From assembly GCF_050314255.1 (NCBI RefSeq), contig NZ_JBNPMZ010000002.1, positions 186,001-250,000 on the forward strand: a DNA stretch of 64,000 nt. Reading direction: 5' to 3'. Shown one piece after another: positions 34,990 to 42,157 of this stretch; within the stretch, counting starts at the first letter, position 1, and each line of letters opens with the position of its first letter. Source of the stretch: Claveliimonas sp034178805 (GTDB taxonomy: Bacteria > Bacillota > Clostridia > Lachnospirales > Lachnospiraceae). Both the position numbers and the translations under genes were made by a program. Under the pieces are notes generated by a model that saw only the letters and a program-made list of their open reading frames with translations, did no database searches and was not told the origin of the DNA.

Positions 34990-35030
34990 GGGACAGGTTC
35001 CTCGACTCAATGAGTTGAGGAACCTGTCCC
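34990..35030. repeat. Long palindrome, GGGGAC family (copy C)
   Basis: 20-bp arms GGGACAGGTTCCTCGACTCA (34990-35009) and its complement (35011-35030, one G-U) around a single base. It has nearly the same arm as the palindrome at 57962-58004. It lies between the surface-protein relic and the bicupin gene. Confidence 0.9.
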
Positions 35031-35090
35031 GTTAATTTCACTGTGATGAATCCATTTGTGTACTGTTTTTTGTCATGAAACACGTCGCTT

Positions 35091-36386
35091 CTAATGTTCT
35101 TTTGCAGCCTTACAAGGCATATCATTTACTTTATAATCAAAATTTTTAAAATATTGTACATTTTGTGGGGTTCCTTTTGCAGGTGGCATTTCAAATCCGG
35201 GATATTTTACAACCGGATTACTTTCTTTCTTCACATGGTCTAAAAATTCATCAGAAAGATTAAGAACAGACTTAACGACTTCTTTTGGAGTCATTGCAAT
35301 CCATTGAGCTAATGAAATATCAGCAAAGTGGTTACTTTTAAAAATCTCTAAAAAGATATCTTTTTCATTACCAATGTTTTGTACATAATGAAAATTACCA
35401 ACAGGAACATATCCAACATCACCGGCCTGATAATTAAATGTTCTGGCTTTTGGTCCAGGCTTAAAAACAGTCATTCTGGCTTTTCCCTGAATATAGTATT
35501 GAAGTTCATCTGCATTTGAATGCCAGTGAATTTCTCTCATGCCGCCAGGTTCAATTTCAACTAAAGCTGCAGAAGTAGTTGAGCAGGCAGGAAAGTTTTT
35601 ATGATCTAAGATTCTGATACTTCCGCCATCGGAAATAATTGGTTTTACATTGATAAGTTCATGTTTATAGGTATTAGGAACATCTCCATAGGGAGAGACA
35701 ACTCTTTGCGACTCAATGGTACCCGGATCACCACCATCAACAATATAAACTTCTTTTTCAGGAATTACATCAAACTCTGATTCATCACATCCAAAATTCG
35801 CAGACAGCACATCTCGTGGAATGTGTGAAAACAGTTCTGAGATTGAAAAAGTATTATCCTCGGAATAGCTTCCTTTATCGAATAACATTAAAAATTCACA
35901 GCCTTCATGTAAACCTTGTATAGAATGAGGTATATTAGCCGGAAAAATCCATCCTTCCCCAGGTTTACAATCGGCAATAAATGTTCTACCTTTTTCATCA
36001 ACAGCAGTAACCCTTGCACCACCTTGCAAAACATAGCCCCATTCGGATTGAAGATGACTGTGCATTTCTCTGACACCGGGGGAAAGATTCATATTTACAA
36101 TGGCTAAAGTTTCATCAACCGGTAATTCTCTGCTTGTTATTTCGCGAGACCATCCGCCGGACTTTAAAGTCATATGTGCATCTGCAAATGAAAATTTTAA
36201 ATTGGGGATTAATCCAAAATCAGTAGCAGGGGGTACCAAAGTATCCGGAAGCTGCCTTGCGCGTTCCGGATTTCTGGGACCTAAATCCAATGCACCGGCG
36301 CCATCACTTCGAATCGGCTGGGGCTCATTTGAATTTTTTAATTCATCTAATTTTTCTTGCATTCTCTTTGAGAACTCTCTATTCAT
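35091..36386 (-). CDS. Bicupin, oxalate decarboxylase family
   Basis: 431 residues with two cupin domains. Cupin 1 (about 75-230) has the metal motif REMHSHLQSEWGYVLQG; cupin 2 (about 250-400) has REIHWHSNADELQYYIQG. Both are the HxH...E pattern of Mn-binding OxdC. The lid loop SYSEDNTFSIS resembles the OxdC SENST loop with its catalytic Glu, favouring decarboxylation of oxalate to formate over oxidation. No formyl-CoA or oxalate transporter genes are adjacent. The ATG at 36386 has AAAGGAG 9 nt upstream; the in-frame ATG at 36431 has none. The gene stands alone at the edge of the accessory region. Confidence 0.85.
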   Translation of the reverse strand: MNREFSKRMQEKLDELKNSNEPQPIRSDGAGALDLGPRNPERARQLPDTLVPPATDFGLIPNLKFSFADAHMTLKSGGWSREITSRELPVDETLAIVNMNLSPGVREMHSHLQSEWGYVLQGGARVTAVDEKGRTFIADCKPGEGWIFPANIPHSIQGLHEGCEFLMLFDKGSYSEDNTFSISELFSHIPRDVLSANFGCDESEFDVIPEKEVYIVDGGDPGTIESQRVVSPYGDVPNTYKHELINVKPIISDGGSIRILDHKNFPACSTTSAALVEIEPGGMREIHWHSNADELQYYIQGKARMTVFKPGPKARTFNYQAGDVGYVPVGNFHYVQNIGNEKDIFLEIFKSNHFADISLAQWIAMTPKEVVKSVLNLSDEFLDHVKKESNPVVKYPGFEMPPAKGTPQNVQYFKNFDYKVNDMPCKAAKEH

Positions 36387-36481
36387 ACTGTTATACTCCT
36401 TTCTGTTTGCATGTATTTTTTGCGCAAACACACAAAAATATACTTTAACAGAATGGATTTCCTATTGCGGAAATAAGAATG

Positions 36482-36512
36482 AAAAAAGGCATAAGGACAC
36501 TGTCCTTATGCC
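36482..36512 (-). terminator. Terminator after the 2TM/NUDIX-like gene
   Basis: GGCATAAGGAC / GTCCTTATGCC with a 3-nt loop, followed on the minus strand by T6. It lies 18 bp after the stop at 36530. Confidence 0.9.
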
Positions 36513-36529
36513 TTCATAAAAATTTTTCC

Positions 36530-37249
36530 CTAAAACAATTCTTTCACAAAGTTCACTACATCGATATTTTTCTTCTGAACATCTGGATTCTGCTCTAACT
36601 CTGGCATACTTCTCCAATGATATTCTCTTCCATCACTTTCGAATGACTCTTGCTTCATAAAATCCGGAAATTCTTTGATAGTTGCCAAATAAAACTTGTG
36701 GCTATATATCTTGGCTTCTTTTGCGCTTTCCGAATACTTTTCATGTATCTTTTGACCAACATACTTCAATTGTATATCACCTGGATCAATCTTAAGTTCA
36801 TTCGAAATATGACTTCTGATAAACTCTTCGTTATTTGGGTTTTCCTTATAGTTCAAGAAGAACTCGCAATCCCACCTATTATCCTCATAAACAAGGAATC
36901 TGTTCGGAAACTTTTGGAATGAGTCTTTAATAACCACAATCGAATGATTGTGAGCAATCTCATTCAATTTATTAATATCCCTCAATAAGTCTTCAAAGTT
37001 ATACCGATTTTTTGAAGTTTTCACAATATCGACAATGCTTTTCCCTGTAAAGAATAGACCCAGGATAACAAACAGAGTCTTAAATACTACCCCAGGTATT
37101 CCCAAAATGTCCTTATAGGAGGACATTATTACCGAAATCAGCAATGAAGCCGAAGACAGAACGCTATCCCAAACAATCGTTTTCCCAATAAACTGCTTTT
37201 TCTGTTCCAAAAGGAGGTTCAATTTTACATCATCAATCAAAATCTTCAT
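36530..37249 (-). CDS. Two-helix membrane protein with NUDIX-like C-terminal domain
   Basis: 239 residues. Two membrane helices (about 27-43, WDSVLSSASLLISVIMS, and about 52-70, GVVFKTLFVILGLFFTG) are followed by a cytoplasmic domain. That domain has the layout of a NUDIX fold: a strand NRFLVYEDNRWDCEFF, a helix FIRSHISNELKID where the NUDIX box would be but without its full Glu set, a strand YSHKFYLATI, and an ending EYHWRSMPELEQNPDVQKKN. I recall similar 2TM-NUDIX proteins near nucleotide-second-messenger defence genes; no cyclase is seen here. GGGGG lies 9 nt before the ATG. Function unknown. Confidence 0.5.
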   Translation of the reverse strand: MKILIDDVKLNLLLEQKKQFIGKTIVWDSVLSSASLLISVIMSSYKDILGIPGVVFKTLFVILGLFFTGKSIVDIVKTSKNRYNFEDLLRDINKLNEIAHNHSIVVIKDSFQKFPNRFLVYEDNRWDCEFFLNYKENPNNEEFIRSHISNELKIDPGDIQLKYVGQKIHEKYSESAKEAKIYSHKFYLATIKEFPDFMKQESFESDGREYHWRSMPELEQNPDVQKKNIDVVNFVKELF

Positions 37250-37393
37250 GTTCCATTTCCCCCTTTCTAAACTAATAGCTACTTATCACCTTCATTAATA
37301 ATTTATACATTATATCACAAAACACCTATGCCCGCCATAGTTATTCTTAAAAAAGAAACCAGATTTTTATAGCCCAGATTTTTATACAAAACA

Positions 37394-37459
37394 TGCCAGA
37401 GAGACCGTCTGCAATTTTACAAAATTGAATCTTTCGCCTTTCACGACGTCCCTCTGGCA
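37394..37459. repeat. Inverted-repeat element with branched fold
   Basis: TGCCAGAG (37394-37401) pairs with CTCTGGCA (37452-37459). GAC(c)GTC then pairs with GACGTC, and an inner perfect hairpin CAATTTT-ac-AAAATTG follows. No T run follows on either strand, so it is not a plain terminator. A second hairpin (CTCGG / CCGAG) lies at about 37476-37497. The element fills most of the 364 bp between the 2TM gene and the XRE gene. It may be a structured RNA or a small mobile-element remnant. Confidence 0.5.
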
Positions 37460-37613
37460 CTATAGAGCTTTCATCTCGGCAATTGAATTACCGAGGATTC
37501 CCGCTTTTTTATCCTAAAGTATATTTACGAAATATCAAAAAAAGATATAATATATTAAAAGAAAAGTTGTTTTTTAACAGTAACAAAACCTATGTTGTAA
37601 AGGTGGTGTGATT

Positions 37614-37958
37614 ATGTTAGTCAGTCAAAAAATATTTACTCTTTTAAACGAAAGAGGTATGAGTCAAAAAGAGTTTGCCGAAAGAACGGATATTTCTCAA
37701 AGTACAATAAGTGATTGGAAAAGAAAAAAAACAAATCCTTCTGCAGATAAAATATTAAAAATATGCGAAGTTTTGCAAATTACTCCGTATGAGCTATTGT
37801 CAGAGAATGAAATCAGTAAGTTGGAAAATACGATTGATTATAGGATTGCACTGAATAATGAGGAAGTTTTTTTATTAAAATCGTTTCGTGGATTGGATGT
37901 ACGACAAAAAAATAGATTATTTGGTTATCTGGAAGCTTTAAAAGATAAATGTGATTAA
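37614..37958 (+). CDS. XRE-family HTH regulator
   Basis: 114 residues. A Cro/CI-type HTH fills residues about 5-62 (MSQKEFAERTDISQSTISDW), followed by a short helical tail (VFLLKSFRGLDVRQKNRLFG) as in many phage- and island-type repressors. The ATG at 37614 is preferred over the GTG at 37608, with AGGTGG upstream. The gene is AT-rich. A 16-bp perfect palindrome lies 54 bp after the stop, before the next gene, and is a candidate operator. Confidence 0.85.
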   Translation: MLVSQKIFTLLNERGMSQKEFAERTDISQSTISDWKRKKTNPSADKILKICEVLQITPYELLSENEISKLENTIDYRIALNNEEVFLLKSFRGLDVRQKNRLFGYLEALKDKCD

Positions 37959-38011
37959 AACTACATAGTATATGTCAAATTAACTTGATGTATACTTTTT
38001 TTTATGATAAT

Positions 38012-38027
38012 ATACGTATATACGTAT
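38012..38027. promoter_or_regulatory. Perfect 16-bp palindrome, candidate operator
   Basis: ATACGTATATACGTAT is its own reverse complement, followed by a partial repeat (ATATATACG). It lies 36 bp before the ATG of the unknown gene at 38063 and just downstream of the XRE gene, whose product could bind it. Confidence 0.45.
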
Positions 38028-38062
38028 CATATATACGGATATTTGTGAAGGGAGAAATATAA

Positions 38063-38764
38063 ATGGGAGATATAAGTATTATTGCAAGAAGACTTCCGGA
38101 TGGTCAGGTTCAGTACGGATGGAGTGGAAATGGTGGATATTATTGTATGGTTGGGGCAAGATTGCTTGAGTGGTATCAGAATCCGAAAGATGTTGAATAT
38201 CTATTTGGACTTGGTCAGACTCAATTAATTGGAAGAGTAGGAAGCGAGAATGGTGGATTCAACTGGTTCGAATCACATGCACCTATAGGAAGAGCGTTTT
38301 GGGTAGATACCACAGAACGAATGATTTTTAGCAAAATTGCTTTTGTTGATTATGGATATTTTTACGATTTAGACCATAAATGGTATTATGTTGTGCCTGG
38401 TCCATTTAGAATTAAGATACCATTGGAACTAATTAATAATAATGTTGATGACAGGTGTTATGAATTTGATTATTTGAAGAAACTCAATGGTGATGTTGCC
38501 AGTTTCATTTTTAAAGAATATCGGGAATCCAATCTGGATTTTAAGACCTTTATGAATGAAAATGACTATGATTCAGAAATAATCCTCGATGCGATAAGCG
38601 AAGATGGTATCCCTTCACTTTATAGTTTGTATGATAAGTATAGAAAAATATATGAATACTTTGATAATTGGATTCTGGTAAGAACTAACGATGATTATAC
38701 AGATATTACAGAGATAGTAATGCAAAAGAAAGAAGATGTTCATGTAGAAACTTGCATGTGGTAA
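38063..38764 (+). CDS. Unknown AT-rich protein
   Basis: 233 residues, no membrane helix or signal peptide. It is rich in Tyr, Asp, Asn and Phe (GGYYCMVGARLLEWYQNP; AFVDYGYFYDLDHKWYY). The first 125 residues look beta-rich and the C terminus helical. I do not recognise a family. GAAGGGAG lies about 8 nt before the ATG. Base composition is more AT-rich than the housekeeping genes, like the XRE gene just upstream, so the two may have arrived together. Confidence 0.6.
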   Translation: MGDISIIARRLPDGQVQYGWSGNGGYYCMVGARLLEWYQNPKDVEYLFGLGQTQLIGRVGSENGGFNWFESHAPIGRAFWVDTTERMIFSKIAFVDYGYFYDLDHKWYYVVPGPFRIKIPLELINNNVDDRCYEFDYLKKLNGDVASFIFKEYRESNLDFKTFMNENDYDSEIILDAISEDGIPSLYSLYDKYRKIYEYFDNWILVRTNDDYTDITEIVMQKKEDVHVETCMW

Positions 38765-38772
38765 TGAACACG

Positions 38773-38826
38773 CAGGACGTATCTCCCCACTCAGTTTTCA
38801 AAAACGGAGTAGGGAGATACGTCCTG
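38773..38826. repeat. Long palindrome, related to the GGGGAC family (copy F)
   Basis: 20-bp arms (38773-38792 and 38807-38826, one G-U) around a 14-nt loop. Read on the minus strand the outer part is GGGACAGGACGTATCTCCC. It lies between the unknown gene and hicB, 9 bp after a stop codon. Confidence 0.85.
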
Positions 38827-38858
38827 TCCCTTCCGAAGGGTGCCTTTATGATTGTGGA

Positions 38859-39293
38859 TTATACTCTCTTTGCGCCTTTTCCAATTAAATTCATTATTGC
38901 ATCTTGCAATACCCTTGAATAGTTAATTCCGGCTTTGTCAGCCTCAACGCTCATCCAATACGGAATAGTACAATTTTTTTTCACAGCTTTATTTCTTATT
39001 TTCTTTATATATTCATCAAAATCAACATCTACAAGAGTAAAAAGTCCATCTGAATAATCAAAATCTTCATCTGCATCCGCCTGGGCTTTCCGTAATGCTT
39101 CTTCGCTAAGTGAAGGAATTGGAATTTCTACGGCTTGATCAATATAATCCATTCCCTTTAACCCTATAGCATCTCTCGCCATTTCCATAGCATCAGCCAC
39201 ACTTTTTCCCTCTGTATAAATGTCCATATCTGGAATATACACAAGATAATCATCGCCACACTTTTTTATCAGTATTGGATACGCTCCTTTCAT
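38859..39293 (-). CDS. hicB: HicB-type antitoxin
   Basis: 144 residues. The N terminus has the HicB fold (MKGAYPILIKKCGDDYLVYI, then MDIYTEGKSVADAMEMARDA). The C-terminal 45 residues (IPYWMSVEADKAGINYSRVL) are a DNA-binding ribbon-helix-helix-like tail as in the longer HicB proteins. It should neutralise HicA and repress the operon. GGGGG lies 9 nt before the ATG at 39293; upstream in-frame ATGs are not supported. It follows hicA by about 90 bp. Confidence 0.88.
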   Translation of the reverse strand: MKGAYPILIKKCGDDYLVYIPDMDIYTEGKSVADAMEMARDAIGLKGMDYIDQAVEIPIPSLSEEALRKAQADADEDFDYSDGLFTLVDVDFDEYIKKIRNKAVKKNCTIPYWMSVEADKAGINYSRVLQDAIMNLIGKGAKRV

Positions 39294-39382
39294 AATTGTT
39301 TTCCCCCTTTCTTGCCATTTAATAATATATAATATCAAAACACTGATAAATAATTCTTGAAATCCGGGGATTATTTCAATCC

Positions 39383-39544
39383 TCATTTTTTCAGAATTCG
39401 TTTTGCCGTAATCTCATTGATTTCTGTATGTCTCGCAACTTGCTCAATATCACTTCCACGTTTATATGTATCATGATTTCCACCATGTTCCTTAAAAACA
39501 AATCCAACACTTTCAAGTTTTTTTATCAGTTCGCGACGCTTCAC
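39383..39544 (-). CDS. hicA: HicA-type mRNA interferase toxin
   Basis: About 53 residues from a GTG start (RBS GGAGGTGA, 5 nt upstream). It shows the small dsRNA-binding-like HicA fold: KRRELIKKLESVGFVFKEHG, then GNHDTYKRG with the conserved catalytic His. HicA cleaves mRNA when free of HicB. The toxin-antitoxin order and the inverted repeat over the start region are typical. Confidence 0.85.
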   Translation of the reverse strand: MKRRELIKKLESVGFVFKEHGGNHDTYKRGSDIEQVARHTEINEITAKRILKK

Positions 39545-39570
39545 GTGCTCACCTCCGTGCATTTTTCTAT

Positions 39571-39591
39571 TATACGCCTTCAATGCGTATA
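39571..39591 (-). promoter_or_regulatory. Candidate HicB operator
   Basis: TATACGC (39571-39577), 7 bp, GCGTATA (39585-39591), a perfect inverted repeat 27 bp upstream of the hicA GTG. A looser related site (GCGTGTTAAGGGCGTAT) follows at about 39605-39621. Confidence 0.55.
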
Positions 39592-39659
39592 AGTCAATGT
39601 ATTATGCGTGTTAAGGGCGTATTTATCTTTTTTCATTTTATAATACTACCATTAACAAT

Positions 39660-39789
39660 TTATCTGAACTCGCTATTTTTTGCTATTTCAAGTTTAATCA
39701 GCTCACACCGATCTGCATTGGCTGAGACTTCGGATTCTTTATAGGGGACTTTGGAATACGGCAGGTATGCATTGATGGAAGCCCTGAAT
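39660..39789 (-). pseudogene. Short protein-coding relic
   Basis: A minus-strand frame encodes RASINAYLPYSKVPYKESEV, then about 20 more residues to a TAA at 39660-39662, with no start. It lies directly after the CapF-like relic. I cannot assign the parent gene. Confidence 0.3.
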
Positions 39790-39790
39790 T

Positions 39791-39950
39791 TCAAACTTTT
39801 TCAAAAAATGTATCCATCAAGCCATGACCATGCACAACAATAAAGTGCTCCCACTTGCTGTTGTGCCAGTGCTGGCCTTTGGTGATGCCCGGTTTTGAGA
39901 TATTAGTGCTGACCTGACCGCAATCTACTGTGTGCAAAGTTTCTAGTGCC
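39791..39950 (-). pseudogene. Relic of a CapF/WbjC-type cupin (capsule biosynthesis)
   Basis: The minus-strand frame reads TVDCGQVSTNISKPGITKGQ, then HWHNSKWEHFIVV, and ends HGHGLMDTFFEKV at a TGA (39791-39793). The HWH block and flanks are those of the C-terminal cupin of CapF-type NAD-dependent epimerase/reductases of capsule synthesis. Only about 50 residues remain, out of frame with the ComM-like fragment upstream. Confidence 0.6.
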
Positions 39951-40139
39951 TGACCCTCGGTACTTCACATACCCACTCTCATCAATAGATGCCTGAATCC
40001 TTTCTGCCGCTTCCTTTACGGAAAGATCGCCAAGCCCTATGATGGTTATCATCGGCTGTCCTTCCAGCGTTTTGATCTCAATATCAACCGGATATCCGTC
40101 TATCCCCTGTATCGCAAAACTTTTTACCACGGTAGCCAT
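39903..40139 (-). pseudogene. Truncated ComM/YifB (Mg-chelatase-like AAA) N-terminus
   Basis: The first 57 or so residues (MATVVKSFAIQGIDGYPVDI, LEGQPMITIIGLGDLSVKEA, RIQASIDESGY) are the start of the roughly 500-residue ComM/YifB protein. After DESGY the similarity ends and the frame runs out in about 20 unrelated residues derived from the CapF relic in another frame. The ATPase and chelatase domains are gone. It begins 16 bp before the RAYT stop codon. Confidence 0.75.
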
Positions 40140-40684
40140 AAATCATCCTCCCCCATGCTTTTCTTTATTTCGTTTTCCTGTACTACATATTTGTGTCCTA
40201 TATCTTCTACAAACTGCCGATAACGCATGATCGGATTCTGCCCAAAATACGCATGTGTACGACTTATCTGTGTGATCCTATCATCACTAAACCCTAACAA
40301 TGTCCGATACGAACTCCAGGGGTAATCCTCGGGATGTTCCACCATCTTTGCCTTCACCGGATTCAAATGAATATAGCGGCTCGTCTGTAAAAAATACGCA
40401 TCATCTTCCACAAGACATGCCTTATATCTGCCTTCAAACAAATGCCCTGTATATAAATATTTACGATTAAAATAAATTGCATAACTGCTTGCAAGTTGTT
40501 TCATAAATTTCCCTATTTCTCTCTCACTAGTCTCAAGCAGTATATGAAAGTGATTTGTCATCATACAATAGGCATGTACCATACATCCATTCTTTTCAAG
40601 TGCACTTTTCATTATGGCAATGAATACCTGATAATCCATATCTTCTCGAAAAATTTCCTGCCTTCTGATTCCTCTTTCCATCAA
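40124..40684 (-). CDS. REP-associated tyrosine transposase (RAYT, Y1/IS200-like)
   Basis: 186 residues from the first ATG. It has the HUH motif (CMMTNHFHILLETSE, about 41-55) and the family block FNRKYLYTGHLFEGRYKACL with YIHLNPVKAKMVEHPEDYPW. RAYTs are single-strand nucleases that act on palindromic REP sequences. Relatives carry about 15 more N-terminal residues; here those are present in frame (ARKQRIWYPGAIYHL), preceded by ATA (40727-40729) where ATG is expected, behind AGGAGG. So the native start seems lost, or ATA/TTG is used. The long palindromes of this window are possible substrates. Confidence 0.85.
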   Translation of the reverse strand: MMERGIRRQEIFREDMDYQVFIAIMKSALEKNGCMVHAYCMMTNHFHILLETSEREIGKFMKQLASSYAIYFNRKYLYTGHLFEGRYKACLVEDDAYFLQTSRYIHLNPVKAKMVEHPEDYPWSSYRTLLGFSDDRITQISRTHAYFGQNPIMRYRQFVEDIGHKYVVQENEIKKSMGEDDLWLPW

Positions 40685-40809
40685 GTGGTAAATTGCCCCC
40701 GGATACCATATTCTTTGTTTTCTAGCTATTTTCCACCCCTCCTATCACGCTTACTCCTTCTCATGATTTTTGCTTTTATAACACTATCATCAATGATTTT
40801 ATTCAAAAC

Positions 40810-40833
40810 GAAGCTTCTTTTTTGAGAAGCTTC
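40810..40833. terminator. Hairpin, probable terminator after the small gene at 40856
   Basis: GAAGCTTCT / AGAAGCTTC, perfect 9-bp stem with a 6-nt loop, 22 bp beyond the stop at 40856. The T run on the minus strand is weak. Confidence 0.5.
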
Positions 40834-40855
40834 AATCAATCTCCATCACTTATTC

Positions 40856-41044
40856 TTAAATTCCATATTTTTTAGCAAATGCACTTCCTCGACACCTAGC
40901 CTTATGAACATCACTTTTTTTTACTTCCATCTTCCGTCCACCTCTGACCTCGTTAGTAAGAAGTCCATTAGCAACTGCACGTGCAGCTTTCTTTTGTGAC
41001 TCAAAAGAATCACTTAAACATGTTTTGTTTCCAACCGCTCTCAT
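40856..41044 (-). CDS. Small basic protein, unknown
   Basis: 62 residues (MRAVGNKTCLSDSFESQKKA, then LLTNEVRGGRKMEVKKSDVH). It is basic, with no membrane helix and two Cys. AGGAGG lies 8 nt before the ATG, a strong ribosome site that argues for real expression. I know no family. It lies upstream of the RAYT gene on the same strand with a hairpin between them. Confidence 0.5.
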   Translation of the reverse strand: MRAVGNKTCLSDSFESQKKAARAVANGLLTNEVRGGRKMEVKKSDVHKARCRGSAFAKKYGI

Positions 41045-41164
41045 ATTCTGAACCTCCTATTCATAGTATAACCCTATGAGGAGCGTCTATTCTCAGAGTA
41101 AGATGCTCTACGAAAACTCAGCTTTACCTTATAATCGGAAAAGACAGAAAGAGAGCCTGTTGCC

Positions 41165-42106
41165 TTATGACAACAAGCTCTCTTTCCTCTTTTTCTCCAT
41201 CCACCGGTACAGATCTTCATACACCTGCTGCCGGTCGGTCTCATTCAATATCTCATGCCGGTCTCCCGGATACAGTTTGATGGACACATCTTTCATCCCG
41301 CTGTCTATGTATTTCCGGCATATTTTACGGACGCTTTTTCCGAAGTTGCCCACCGGATCATCCTCTCCGGATACGAAAAATACAGGCAGGTCTTTTGGCA
41401 CTTTTTCCATATTTTTTCGCTTTGTCAGAACCTGCATTCCGGTAAACATCTGGTAATAGCCATTTACCGTGAAGGTAAAGCCGCACAACGGGTCATTTTC
41501 ATATTTGCTCCGGATTGCTTCGTCGGATGTCACCCATGTGTTGGGGCTGTCACAGGGTTCGAATTTCCGGTTGAATCCTCCGAATCCGATGTTATTAATC
41601 AGGGCGCTGCGGTATTTCCAGCCCTTCACCGCCGCAATTGCCCGGCACACGCATTTTCCGGCACCAAGGATGACCGGACCCATATATCCGGTTCCCATGA
41701 TGATGGCTCCGGCAAGTCCATTTCCATACATGGTTAGGTACTGGCGCAGAAGGTAGGATCCCATGCTGTGTCCCAGCATGAAATAGGGCACTTCCGGATA
41801 TTTTTTCATGGCCATTTGCCGCAATCTGTGAATATCTCCGATGACGTATTGATTTCCCTTCGTCTCATGGAAATATCCATAGTATTCTTCACTCTGAATG
41901 GATTTTCCATGGCCCAGATGGTCGTGTCCTACCACGCAATAGCCCTGTTCTGCAAGAAATCTTGCAAATTCATCATAGCGATCAATGTATTCTACCATTC
42001 CGTGACAAATCTGGAGCACCGCTTTTACTTCACCTTCCGGCATCCACATGATTCCGTGAATCTGCGTCACTCCGTCTCTGGACGGATAATTAAATTCTTT
42101 CTTCAT
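41165..42106 (-). CDS. Alpha/beta hydrolase, monoacylglycerol lipase-like
   Basis: 313 residues. The serine hydrolase elbow is FMLGHSMGSYLLRQY, the oxyanion region is ICHGMVEYIDRYDEFARFL, and Asp and His candidates are VSGEDDPVGNFG and YPGDRHEILNE. This matches the S33-like lysophospholipase/monoglyceride lipase group. It probably cleaves esters of fatty acids; the natural substrate is unknown. AAAGGGG lies before the ATG. Citrate synthase ends about 50 bp upstream on the same strand. Confidence 0.88.
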   Translation of the reverse strand: MKKEFNYPSRDGVTQIHGIMWMPEGEVKAVLQICHGMVEYIDRYDEFARFLAEQGYCVVGHDHLGHGKSIQSEEYYGYFHETKGNQYVIGDIHRLRQMAMKKYPEVPYFMLGHSMGSYLLRQYLTMYGNGLAGAIIMGTGYMGPVILGAGKCVCRAIAAVKGWKYRSALINNIGFGGFNRKFEPCDSPNTWVTSDEAIRSKYENDPLCGFTFTVNGYYQMFTGMQVLTKRKNMEKVPKDLPVFFVSGEDDPVGNFGKSVRKICRKYIDSGMKDVSIKLYPGDRHEILNETDRQQVYEDLYRWMEKKRKESLLS

Positions 42107-42157
42107 TCGTATTTCCCCTTTGTTTCCCGGGTTCTATCTTTCAAGATGAACTCTGTC

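Noticed and set aside
39744..39760. GGGGAC at 39744 as another palindrome copy
   Set aside because: No complementary arm is nearby; it belongs to a coding relic.
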